Assembly (NCBI GenBank): GCA_038227045.1
Contig: JBBRQD010000049.1
Location: 1 to 38,152 of the forward strand
Direction: 5' to 3'
Source of the DNA: JANXLS01 sp038227045
GTDB lineage: Bacteria > Planctomycetota > SZUA-567 > H5-PLA8
DNA: 38,152 bases
The first letter of the stretch is position 1. Each line of letters opens with the position of its first letter. Positions 7,796 through 15,529 of this stretch are shown here, in pieces. A model generated the notes under the pieces. That model was given only the letters and a program-made list of their open reading frames with translations. It did not search any database and was not told where the DNA came from. The position numbers and the translations under genes were made by a program.

Positions 7796-9325
7796 ATGGT
7801 CGAAACCATTGTTGCCGTTTCCAGTCCGCCAACTGGCAATTCACTCCATACGGCGGGAACGCTGCCGTTTGCCATGGTCCGGCTTTCGGGGCCGAACGCA
7901 GCAATGTGTGCTGACGCGGTATTTGTAATCAATCGTCCAGAAACTTCCACCCGTTCTCGCGAAAAAAATGATTCGGCTCCTGGTCTGGCGACTCTCGTCG
8001 CGGCCCTCGTTGAAAAAAAATGGCGCCGAATTGCGGGGCGCGTGCGCTGGCGCGCGACTGAGTTGATGGCGCACGCTTATCTTATGCCCTCTCCGCGCAG
8101 CTACACGCGCGACGATGTCGTCGAACTGCACGTGCCGGGCCTTCCGTGGCTGATCGACGATCTGCTCGACGCCTTGATCGCCGCCGGCGCGCGCGCGGCT
8201 CAGCCTGGCGAATTCACGCGACGCGCGTTTGAAAACGGGCGCATTACTCTGGAACAAGCGGAAACTGTCGGCAAGCTCATCGCCAGTTCCTCTGCCCAGG
8301 AAGCGCGCGCGCACGCCGCCAATCTCACGGCGCACGCCGGAGTTCAGCGCCGCAAATTGAAGAAAGACCTCGAAGATCTCCTCGCTCAAGTCGAGCTCGG
8401 ATTGGATTTCGCGCACGAAGATGTCGTCGTGATTTCGCTCGACGACATGGCCGCGCGCATGGAAGAGCTGCGCGCCCGCGCCGTGAAACTCGCCGAAGAT
8501 TCCACGCGCGAAACAGAACGCGCGGTCACCTCGCGCGCGCCGCGCATCGTCATTGCCGGTCCCACCAATGCGGGCAAGAGTCTGCTGTTCAACACGCTGT
8601 TGAAGCGTGAGGCCGCGATCGTCAGCGCCGAGCGGCACACCACGCGCGACGCGGTTGAAGCGCCGCTCTTTTTTCAAGACGGGGCGTTGAGCGCTGTGCT
8701 GGTCGATAGCGCGGGTAGCGGGGGAACGGCAGACAGAGAGACAGGAAATTCCGGGGCGCGTGAGGAGATTTTTTCTGCGGCTTGGTCCGCTACGCGCGGC
8801 GAGTTGGCCACAGCGGACGTTCTGCTTCTGGCGCTGGATCGCTCTGTTCCGCTGGACGATCAGGAGGGTTTGCCGGCGTTGTTTGATGCAATCCGGAAAC
8901 TCAAGCCGGCTGTCGCGGCGGTTGTGTGGACAAAAAGCGATCTGCCTGCGGCGACAAATTGGAGCGCCGATGCGCCGATCGAATTTGCAGCGACGGCGCG
9001 ATTCGACGTTTCCGCATTCACGGGAAAAGGCATTGATGCGTTGAGCGCGTTTCTCGCTCAAAGAACTGGCGAATTGACGCTCCGCATCGCGGAGGCCCAT
9101 GCCGCAGCGGGTGCGTCGATCCGAGCCGCCGCGCATGCCGCCGCTGAAGCGCTTACGCGCGCTTCGGAAGCTTTGCGCGATGGCTGCGGCGAAGATGTCG
9201 TCGCCGTCGAACTGCGCGAAGCGATCCACGCGTTCTGGCGCGCCGAAGGCATTTTGATGCGCCACGACGCGGTGACGGAAGCCGCGCTCGACACGATTTT
9301 TTCGCAGTTTTGTATAGGGAAGTGA
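7796..9325 (+). CDS. mnmE: tRNA modification GTPase MnmE (divergent)
   Basis: A 509-aa protein that, with MnmG, installs the 5-aminomethyl or carboxymethylaminomethyl group on wobble uridine. The N-terminal folate-binding domain starts ETIVAVSSPP and includes PGEFTRRAFENGRI (138-150). The GTPase domain has G1 GPTNAGKS (255-262), G2 TTRD (282-285), G3 DSAG (304-307) and G4 TKSD (379-382). The C-terminus is the hallmark FCIGK (505-509) with its catalytic cysteine. It is longer than the usual ~450 aa, and the G3 and G4 motifs deviate from DTAG and NKxD. The ATG at 7796 has GGAG 8 nt upstream; the in-frame start at 7757 overlaps the metK terminator. mnmG is not adjacent. Confidence 0.93.
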   Translation: MVETIVAVSSPPTGNSLHTAGTLPFAMVRLSGPNAAMCADAVFVINRPETSTRSREKNDSAPGLATLVAALVEKKWRRIAGRVRWRATELMAHAYLMPSPRSYTRDDVVELHVPGLPWLIDDLLDALIAAGARAAQPGEFTRRAFENGRITLEQAETVGKLIASSSAQEARAHAANLTAHAGVQRRKLKKDLEDLLAQVELGLDFAHEDVVVISLDDMAARMEELRARAVKLAEDSTRETERAVTSRAPRIVIAGPTNAGKSLLFNTLLKREAAIVSAERHTTRDAVEAPLFFQDGALSAVLVDSAGSGGTADRETGNSGAREEIFSAAWSATRGELATADVLLLALDRSVPLDDQEGLPALFDAIRKLKPAVAAVVWTKSDLPAATNWSADAPIEFAATARFDVSAFTGKGIDALSAFLAQRTGELTLRIAEAHAAAGASIRAAAHAAAEALTRASEALRDGCGEDVVAVELREAIHAFWRAEGILMRHDAVTEAALDTIFSQFCIGK

Positions 9326-9332
9326 CGCGACT

Positions 9333-10298
9333 TTAAACGCCCGATGCGCCTTCATTTCGCAGCCGGTCGATCAATTCTTGTCCGCCCGATTGAAGTAGAT
9401 TGAGTGCCACGCACTGACCCAGTTCAACCGGATTCTTCAGTGAGCCGGTGCGTCCGCAGCGCACCAATGCGGAGCCGTCGGGATGTCCGAGTCTGGCTTC
9501 AAGACGCAGCATTTTAGTTGCGGGCAAATGGGACGCCACGAGCGATCCGAGCGCGCCGAGCGGCAGATGACATCCGCCGCCGAGCGCTTCCAAAAGGGAG
9601 CGTTCGGCCGTCACGCACGCGGCGGTGTTCTCATCGTGAAACGCTTTCAACACCTGGCGCACGCGCACATCATCCGTGCGGCATTCGATGCCGAGCGCGC
9701 CCTGGCCCGGCGCGGGCAGCACCACATCGTACGGAATAATTTCGGTGGCGCGCGCGTCCAAACCGAGGCGCTTCAGCCCGGCGAGCGCCAGGATCGTGCC
9801 GGCGTATTGGCCTTCGTCCACTTTGCGGATGCGCGTGTCCACATTGCCGCGAATTTCGGCGAATTCCAGATTTGGGAATGATGCTTTCAACTGAGCGCGC
9901 CGGCGCGGACTGCCGCATCCAATCACGCTTCCGCGAGGCAGCTTGACGAGTTCCACGCCGCCATGAACAACGGCCGCATCGCGGGCATCCTCGCGTTCTG
10001 AAATCGCTCCAATGATCAGCCCTTCGGGCTGTTTCGTCGGCATGTCTTTCAAACTGTGGACCGCGAAATCGACGCGCTTGTCGAGCAGCGCGGCTTCGAG
10101 TTCTTTCACGAAGACGCCGGCTCCGCCGAAACTGGCGAGCGGCTGGCCCGTCACGCGATCGCCGGTGGTCGAGATTTCGACCAATTCGACGACCAGACCC
10201 GGATGGGCGCGTTCAAGCGCGCGCGCCACCGTTCCGGATTGAGTCATCGCCAGCGGACTTGAACGCGTGCCTAGTTTCAAAACCAATTGATCGCTCAT
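9333..10298 (-). CDS. hemC: Porphobilinogen deaminase (hydroxymethylbilane synthase)
   Basis: A 321-aa cytosolic enzyme that joins four porphobilinogen units into hydroxymethylbilane in haem and corrinoid synthesis. Visible are KLGTRSSPLA at the N-terminus, the catalytic aspartate D85 in HSLKDMP, substrate-binding arginines R132-R133 and R150/R156 (RGNVDTRIRK), and C243 in GGGCHLPLG, which carries the dipyrromethane cofactor. The usual GTSSLRR motif is GCGSPRR here. The start at 10298 follows GGGAG; the ATG at 10307 lies within that ribosome site. It is convergent with mnmE, 7 nt apart, with no terminator between, and has no other hem gene beside it. Confidence 0.96.
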   Translation of the reverse strand: MSDQLVLKLGTRSSPLAMTQSGTVARALERAHPGLVVELVEISTTGDRVTGQPLASFGGAGVFVKELEAALLDKRVDFAVHSLKDMPTKQPEGLIIGAISEREDARDAAVVHGGVELVKLPRGSVIGCGSPRRRAQLKASFPNLEFAEIRGNVDTRIRKVDEGQYAGTILALAGLKRLGLDARATEIIPYDVVLPAPGQGALGIECRTDDVRVRQVLKAFHDENTAACVTAERSLLEALGGGCHLPLGALGSLVASHLPATKMLRLEARLGHPDGSALVRCGRTGSLKNPVELGQCVALNLLQSGGQELIDRLRNEGASGV

Positions 10299-10331
10299 AA
10301 CTCCCATTCTAAAAGCAAAACGGCGAAGATA

Positions 10332-10478
10332 TTTTAACCGCGAATTGCGCGAATTTTCGCGAATAAGCGCGAATGGGAAAAATTTTTAGTGTCAAGGAGA
10401 CGACGGATATCCTATGGCGGATCGAACAACTCCAACCAATCCTCTCAAGAATTTATTCGCGTCAATTCGCGGTTAAAA
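10332..10478. repeat. Inverted-repeat element with TTTTAACCGCG ends (about 147 bp)
   Basis: The left end 10332-10354 (TTTTAACCGCGAATTGCGCG and AAT) is matched by its reverse complement at 10455-10478 with a single inserted base. The interior of about 100 bp has no ORF of note. The element at 15384-15526 has the same ends, a similar length (143 bp) and an alignable interior. It lies between the hemC start and the stop of the FAD oxidoreductase gene (10494). Confidence 0.8.
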
Positions 10479-10493
10479 AAGCTGTTTTCGCGG

Positions 10494-12332
10494 TCACTTC
10501 CGCGGAGGCGACTCGCCGTCGGGCATGTACAGCTTGCCGGTCACCGTGTCGCGGCGCATCTTGCCGTGCTGATTCATCAGGTCTTTGAGTTCGTCGAAAT
10601 AGCGCTGATAGACATCGAGCGGCGGGCAGTCGTATTTCACGCAAATCGACGCGGCCTTGCCGACGACTTCGCCGGTCATCCCGCCGGTCTTCATCACGCG
10701 CACCGTGCCGAGCGCTTCATGCGTGACGCTTAGACAGCGGCCCGCCATGAACAGGTTGGGAATGTTGCGCGAGTACAGGCAGCGGTACGGCACCGGGTAG
10801 CCTTCCTTTTTGTCCACGCCGGCTCCAAATTCAGCTTTCGAAATGAATGGATCGTCCGGGAATTTCTTGGCGTACTGCTCCTTCGGATAATGCAGATCGA
10901 TGTCCCACGTCGTCGGCACGCAGCCGTCCTCGTACTGCTTTTTTGCGACGATGTCTTCGCGAGAGAGAATCACGTCGCCGAGCAGTTGCCGGGACTCGCG
11001 CGTGCCGCCGACGTACGCGACCCATTCAAGCTTTGCATTGACGTGCTTGTCCTTCTCCTCTTTCGTTTTCATCGCGCCGAACGCGCCGAACGCCGCGCGC
11101 AGATTCCAATCGCGCACGTACTCGAGATCGTTGAGCGGATGCTTGTTGAAACCGGTCTCCCAGAACCATTCCGCGTGATTGCGCTTGGGATAGGGGAAGT
11201 CGGCCATTTCCAGCGGCAGCGCCCATGGCACTTCGGGGAAGGGCTGCGGCGCGCCGGCGTCTTTGAAGCGCCACATGTTGCTCATGCCCATGTGCCCGGT
11301 TTCCTTAATAGTGAGGTCGGCGCCGGCCAGCGCGCCGACACTTCCATGGCCGGTGGTGTCGGTAAAATATTTTCCGGCGAAGCGCGTCTGCACGGACGTA
11401 CGCGTGTCGAAGCCGATGACGGCGGCGATTTTTCCGGCGTTCATTTCGACACCGGTCATGCGCGTGTTTAAGAACAGCGAAATGTTTTTCTCCGCGCGCA
11501 CCAGCGCCTCTTTTTTCGCATCGCCAAATTCTTCAAACGTGCCGGGTGACGCTTTCGCGTGGTCGCAAAATTCGTCGATGATCTCGCCGAGATTCGGGTA
11601 AAGCCCTCGGCGCGTGCCGCCCATCGCCCAGACGCGCACCTCCGAACTGCCGTTGCCGCCGAGCACCGCGCGGTCCTGAATCAAGGCGACTTTGCAACCC
11701 AGCCGCGCTGCTGAAATCGCCGCGCCGACACCGGCATAACCGCCGCCGATGACCACCAGATCGAACGTGCCTCCGTCAACAGGCTTCTCCGGCAGACCGA
11801 GTTGCTGTTTGCGAAATTGAGCCAGCGGCGCGGCCTCGTTGGGCGGCGTGAAATTCAGATCGGTGGTGAAAAAAATGGCGTCGCAGCGGCCGTCGAAACC
11901 GGTCAAATCATGCAGCGAAATTCTGACGCTCTTGTCCTTGACCTCCATCGTGCCGCCGTCGTGCCAGAACCAATCGGCGCTCTTCGTCCCAAACGTTTCG
12001 GCGAGCGGATTGCCGTTGAGCAGAAGCTGGAATTTTCCGGGCGTGCCGGGCGCGTTCCAATGCGCGACCCAATCTTTCGTGCGCACAAACACGCGGTAGG
12101 GTCCATGCGCCGGAAAAGTCACGAGCGTCGTCGCATCCTTCACCGGCTCGCCAAGCCCGTGCGCGAGCAGATAGGGCGAACCCATGATGTCGACAAACTG
12201 CGTATCGAGTTCCCACCCGCCGCGGTCCTGAAAACTCTCGGCTTCGACGAGCATGGATTCGGCGCGCAGGGAGGAAACGAAAGATTGGAGAATAACGGCA
12301 AGCGCGAAGGCGCGGGAGTATTTAAACGACAT
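10494..12332 (-). CDS. Exported FAD-dependent oxidoreductase with N-terminal beta-sandwich domain
   Basis: A 612-aa protein. The N-terminal segment AFALAVILQSFVSSLRAES is a probable signal peptide. Residues about 25-165 look like a beta-rich carbohydrate-binding-like domain (FPAHGPYRVFVRTKDWVAHW). The Rossmann FAD loop GGGYAG (196-201) sits in VVIGGGYAGVGAAISAA and is followed by a catalytic domain of the FAD_oxidored family. The C-terminal NLFMAGRCLSVTHEALGTVR is the second FAD contact typical of this family. Relatives are abundant in planctomycetes and Lentisphaerae, often near polysaccharide-degradation genes; the substrate is unknown. AGGA lies 8 nt before the ATG. Nothing nearby suggests a redox partner. 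Confidence 0.88.
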   Translation of the reverse strand: MSFKYSRAFALAVILQSFVSSLRAESMLVEAESFQDRGGWELDTQFVDIMGSPYLLAHGLGEPVKDATTLVTFPAHGPYRVFVRTKDWVAHWNAPGTPGKFQLLLNGNPLAETFGTKSADWFWHDGGTMEVKDKSVRISLHDLTGFDGRCDAIFFTTDLNFTPPNEAAPLAQFRKQQLGLPEKPVDGGTFDLVVIGGGYAGVGAAISAARLGCKVALIQDRAVLGGNGSSEVRVWAMGGTRRGLYPNLGEIIDEFCDHAKASPGTFEEFGDAKKEALVRAEKNISLFLNTRMTGVEMNAGKIAAVIGFDTRTSVQTRFAGKYFTDTTGHGSVGALAGADLTIKETGHMGMSNMWRFKDAGAPQPFPEVPWALPLEMADFPYPKRNHAEWFWETGFNKHPLNDLEYVRDWNLRAAFGAFGAMKTKEEKDKHVNAKLEWVAYVGGTRESRQLLGDVILSREDIVAKKQYEDGCVPTTWDIDLHYPKEQYAKKFPDDPFISKAEFGAGVDKKEGYPVPYRCLYSRNIPNLFMAGRCLSVTHEALGTVRVMKTGGMTGEVVGKAASICVKYDCPPLDVYQRYFDELKDLMNQHGKMRRDTVTGKLYMPDGESPPRK

Positions 12333-12420
12333 TCTAAAATCCTAAAGATAGGCAAAATGACATTTGACTGACTTCCTCTTAATTGCCGAATACACCTCGA
12401 CAATTCAACCAACTGGTTGA

Positions 12421-12759
12421 TTATGGATTCAATAACGTCAAGGCTTTACGAAGAACCTCGGCTACCGTTTCGGTGGGTAAAGCACAAAGAAACTCTGCTT
12501 TTCTCGTTCGCCAATCGAAACTCTTGATCTGATCCGACAACACGACTCCGTGAACCGGCAACCCATTTGGAATCGCGACTTCAAACGAAAAGTTTTTGAT
12601 TTTGCTTGTAATTGGGCAGATCAGAATCAATCCGACCATTCTATTATATTTTACATCGGACAACACAATTGCGGGACGCCTCCCCGCCTGCTCATGCCCG
12701 GACTGCGGATCGAAGTCGATCCATACGACGTCGCCTCTTTGAGGAACACGAGGCATCAT
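12421..12759 (-). CDS. mazF: MazF-family mRNA interferase toxin
   Basis: A 112-aa endoribonuclease toxin. The family pattern is clear: RGDVVWIDFDPQSGHEQAG, then RRPAIVLSD, then ICPITSK and VHGVVLSDQIKSFDWRTRKAEF, with the conserved arginine in the first loop region and the serine/threonine of the central strand. Its ATG overlaps the stop of the antitoxin gene (ATGA, 12756-12759), so the two are translationally coupled in the usual antitoxin-first order. Length is normal and the frame intact. Confidence 0.93.
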   Translation of the reverse strand: MMPRVPQRGDVVWIDFDPQSGHEQAGRRPAIVLSDVKYNRMVGLILICPITSKIKNFSFEVAIPNGLPVHGVVLSDQIKSFDWRTRKAEFLCALPTETVAEVLRKALTLLNP

Positions 12760-13013
12760 GGCTTATACTCTACGATTTCATTGCCAACGGGCGGACCAAA
12801 ATCGATTTCGCCGTGCAAATTTTCTTTGGTCACGCCTTTCAGCAACTCATCAAGGGTGTACTTCTTTTTTTTTCGAACTGGCAGGATCACGATTTTTCCT
12901 TCTTCAACCGTAATGTCGATCAATGCATTTTTCTTAAGTTTGGATTGATCCAAAAAAGATTTCGGAATGCGCACCGCCAAACTGTTGCCCCATTGTTGAA
13001 CGCGAGATTGCAT
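12756..13013 (-). CDS. mazE: MazE-family antitoxin (AbrB-type DNA-binding fold)
   Basis: An 85-aa protein with the MazE swapped-hairpin DNA-binding start (RVQQWGNSLAVRIPKSFLDQ, residues 3-22), then DITVEEGKIVILPV, and an acidic or unstructured tail (GEIDFGPPVGNEIVEYKP) that would bind and block MazF. AGGAG lies 7 nt upstream of the ATG. It probably represses its own operon; a GTATATAC palindrome overlaps the -10 box of the upstream promoter. Confidence 0.93.
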   Translation of the reverse strand: MQSRVQQWGNSLAVRIPKSFLDQSKLKKNALIDITVEEGKIVILPVRKKKKYTLDELLKGVTKENLHGEIDFGPPVGNEIVEYKP

Positions 13014-13038
13014 TGAAGGTCTCCTGAATGTCTACAAT

Positions 13039-13067
13039 GTATATACTATTATCGGGGCCGAATTCAA
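13039..13067 (-). promoter_or_regulatory. mazEF promoter with overlapping palindrome
   Basis: On the minus strand, TTGAAT (13067-13062), a 16-nt spacer and TATATA (13045-13040). The -10 box lies inside the palindrome GTATATAC (13039-13046), a plausible operator for the MazE-MazF complex; the operator role is inferred. Confidence 0.6.
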
Positions 13068-13185
13068 TTTCTTTCCGCGTTTCTATTGAAGGGAGTCGCT
13101 CGTTTGATTCTTGAACCCACCGTTTTCGCTCAATAGAATGCGGATTCGACAACGGTTCCTATTCATCCGCGCACAAAAGGACTGC

Positions 13186-14472
13186 ATGGCCAATTTTCTG
13201 CTGATGCCCTTCGGAAGTTCTGGCGATACGCACCCCTTTGTTGGCATTGGCAGCGAATTGCGCAGGCGGGGCCATGGTGTCACTATCTTCGTCAATGGCT
13301 ATTTCCGTAAAACGGTCGAACGCGCCGGACTTGATTATATAGAGGCCGGGACCGCGGACGAGTATCTGGGGATGTTGAACAATGCCGACATCTGGGATCC
13401 GCGCAAGGGTTTTGAGTCGATTATCGACAATCCGTTTATGCCCAGGGCGCTTCGCGCGCAATACTCATTGATCGAATCTCGTTTCAAGGCCGATCCGGGA
13501 TTGACTGTGGTTGCTGGTTCGCTGGCCATGGGCGCGCGCATTGCCGAGGAAAAGCTTGGCGTGCGATTTGTGAGCCTGGCGCTGCAGCCGATGATGTTCT
13601 TCAGCATCAAAAGTCCTCCCGTCGCACCGGCCGGCAGAGTTCCCTCATGGCTGCCGCGCTCATTCGTGCGAATGATGTATTGGCTTGCGGACAACCATGT
13701 TTTTGGCCCGGTCATTGGCCGCGTGGTGGAACCGCTTCGCAGGGAGCTTGGACTGGCCAAGACTTCGCGGTATCTCAGCAAATGGATCCACAGTCCGAAA
13801 CTTGAAATCGGCCTGTTTCCGAAATGGTTCGGATACGCCGACGATTGGCCCACGCAGTTGCGCTTGACCGGTTTTCCGCTCTTTGACGACGGCGCGGACC
13901 AGCCGCTGTCCGCTGAAGTCGAAGACTATCTCGCGAAGGGCGAGCCGCCAGTCGTGTACACGTTCGGCTCGGGGATGCGGCGCGGCGAGAAGCTCTTTGC
14001 CGCGGCGGCCGACGCGTGCGAACGGCTTGGACGGCGCGGAATTTTGCTGACGCCGTTTCGCGAACAATTGCCCGCGGCCTTGCCCGCGAAGGCGATGCAT
14101 TTCAGCTACATCCCGCTGGGCCGCCTGCTGCCGCGCGCGGCGGCGATCGTGCATCACGGCGGAATCGGCACGATGTCCCAGGCGCTTCGCGCGGGGGTTC
14201 CGCAAATTGTTACGCACATGTCGCACGACCAGCCCGACAACGCCGACCGAGCGGCCCGCCTCGGCGTGGGGCGCTCCGTGCCTTCGCTGGCTATCACGGG
14301 AAAAAAACTGGCGGACGAATTGGGCCATGTGCTGGACAAGCCCGCGGTTACCGCCGCGTGCAACGAGGCGGCGCGGCGCTTGGAAAATCACAATGGAATC
14401 GGCGAGACCTGCGACATGCTGGAGGCATTCTCACGAACGGGTGAAACGCCGCCTGTAGTTCCGTTGCGTTAA
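13186..14472 (+). CDS. GT1-family glycosyltransferase (UDP-glycosyltransferase / rhamnosyltransferase B type)
   Basis: A 428-aa GT-B fold transferase moving a sugar from a nucleotide donor to a lipid or small-molecule acceptor. The N-terminal acceptor domain begins MANFLLMPFGSSGDTHPFV, with the family's GDTHPFVGIGSELRRRGH helix. The C-terminal donor-binding motif starts at H323-H324-G-G and continues IGTMSQALRAGVPQIV, with HDQPDNADR following, as in sterol glucosyltransferases and RhlB. The ATG at 13186 has AAAAGG just upstream; the frame is open back to 13111 without a better start. It is divergent from mazEF. The acceptor is unknown. Confidence 0.88.
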   Translation: MANFLLMPFGSSGDTHPFVGIGSELRRRGHGVTIFVNGYFRKTVERAGLDYIEAGTADEYLGMLNNADIWDPRKGFESIIDNPFMPRALRAQYSLIESRFKADPGLTVVAGSLAMGARIAEEKLGVRFVSLALQPMMFFSIKSPPVAPAGRVPSWLPRSFVRMMYWLADNHVFGPVIGRVVEPLRRELGLAKTSRYLSKWIHSPKLEIGLFPKWFGYADDWPTQLRLTGFPLFDDGADQPLSAEVEDYLAKGEPPVVYTFGSGMRRGEKLFAAAADACERLGRRGILLTPFREQLPAALPAKAMHFSYIPLGRLLPRAAAIVHHGGIGTMSQALRAGVPQIVTHMSHDQPDNADRAARLGVGRSVPSLAITGKKLADELGHVLDKPAVTAACNEAARRLENHNGIGETCDMLEAFSRTGETPPVVPLR

Positions 14473-14583
14473 ATGCGCACTTTTTCGAAATGCGGAATTG
14501 GGCGACATGCTGTACTATTCGCGTACTCCGAATGGGTACTGAAACGCACGCGCCGCGTGTATTTTTTCGCAAGGGCTTGTCGC

Positions 14584-15378
14584 ATGGATGGTGCTGATCC
14601 CGAAGCTGTATTCTCGATCTTTCACCTGATCATTCCGGCGACGGTGGTCCTACTTCAAATTGCCTGCATCGTGCATGTGCTGATCAAGCGCAAGGATTAT
14701 TACTGGCTCTGGCTGCTGTTCATGATGCCCGGCATCAGCGCAATCATTTACTTCATCACGCAAGTGCTGCCCAGCGTCCGATACACGAACCTCAATCAGA
14801 TTCAATTGCCGTTCTTTCAAAAGATGAAAATGAAGCAGCTCGAGAGTCTGCTGGAGGATTGCGATTCGGTCGACAACCGCGTCAATCTCGCCGAAATGTA
14901 CGCGAAATTCCACCGCGATGAGGAAGCGCTGGAACTGATCAAGGACTGCATGACCGGCCCGTGCAAGGACAGCCCCGATCTGATTTTTACCTATGCGATT
15001 GTCCAATTTCAAAACGGCCACGCCGCCGAAGCGCTGGTGCAATTGGACAAGCTCGATGCCATGGGCGCAAAGAACAAACGCAAAGACCGCCAGTTGCTTC
15101 GCGCGCGAATTCTGGACAAGCTGGAACGATTCGACGAGGCTGAGGAGAAATACAAAGAGGCGCTGAAAGGTTTCGACGGCGAGGAGGCGCGCTACTGGTA
15201 TGCCGATTTTTTGATGCGCCGAAAGCGTTACGCCGAATCGCTCGCGCTCGCCGAACTTGGCATTCGCTACTATAAGAAATCGGAAAGCCTTTACCGCCGC
15301 GTCGAATCGTATTGGTTCTCCGCGCTGAAAATGGTCGCCACCGCGAGCCGCAAACAGCAATCGGCTAAAACGAATTAA
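14584..15378 (+). CDS. Membrane protein with PLDc_N-like helices and TPR-like repeats
   Basis: A 264-aa protein. Two transmembrane segments (about 13-33 and 41-60) with the charged turn KRKDYYWLW and MMPGISAIIYFI match the PLDc_N pattern found at the N-terminus of cardiolipin synthases and other membrane proteins. The cytoplasmic part is helical, with TPR-like units (VNLAEMYAKFHRDEEALELI, then FTYAIVQFQNGHAAEALVQL). No phospholipase HKD motif is present, so it is not a synthase. The start at 14584 is chosen because it leads directly into the first helix; the frame is open from 14473. It is a likely scaffold; partners are unknown. Confidence 0.75.
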   Translation: MDGADPEAVFSIFHLIIPATVVLLQIACIVHVLIKRKDYYWLWLLFMMPGISAIIYFITQVLPSVRYTNLNQIQLPFFQKMKMKQLESLLEDCDSVDNRVNLAEMYAKFHRDEEALELIKDCMTGPCKDSPDLIFTYAIVQFQNGHAAEALVQLDKLDAMGAKNKRKDRQLLRARILDKLERFDEAEEKYKEALKGFDGEEARYWYADFLMRRKRYAESLALAELGIRYYKKSESLYRRVESYWFSALKMVATASRKQQSAKTN

Positions 15379-15383
15379 CGGCA

Positions 15384-15526
15384 TTTTTAAACCGCGGATA
15401 ACGCGGATAGTTTTTGGGGCGGGAAACGTCGATGTTTCCGGCAGCCGGCCGAGCAATCGCGTCCAATTCCAACTCACAATTTATCCGCGTTTATCCTCGA
15501 AGATCTGCGTTATTCGCGGTTAAAAA
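15384..15526. repeat. Inverted-repeat element with TTTTTAAACCGCGG ends (about 143 bp)
   Basis: The left end 15384-15409 (TTTTTAAACCGCGGATAACG, continuing CGGATA) corresponds to the reverse complement of the right end (15481-15526). The element fills the gap between two convergent genes, 5 nt after the upstream stop and 3 nt from the stop of the minus-strand gene. It belongs to the same family as 10332-10478; a solitary right end occurs at 36021-36069. Confidence 0.8.
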
Positions 15527-15529
15527 TTG

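Noticed and set aside
7841..9355. Long antisense ORF (504 aa) opposite mnmE, and similar long frames opposite the DUF885, FAD oxidoreductase, GH5-like and NCS2-like genes
   Set aside because: They are mirror frames of strongly coding genes in GC-rich sequence, show Arg/His-rich composition without domains, and lack ribosome sites.
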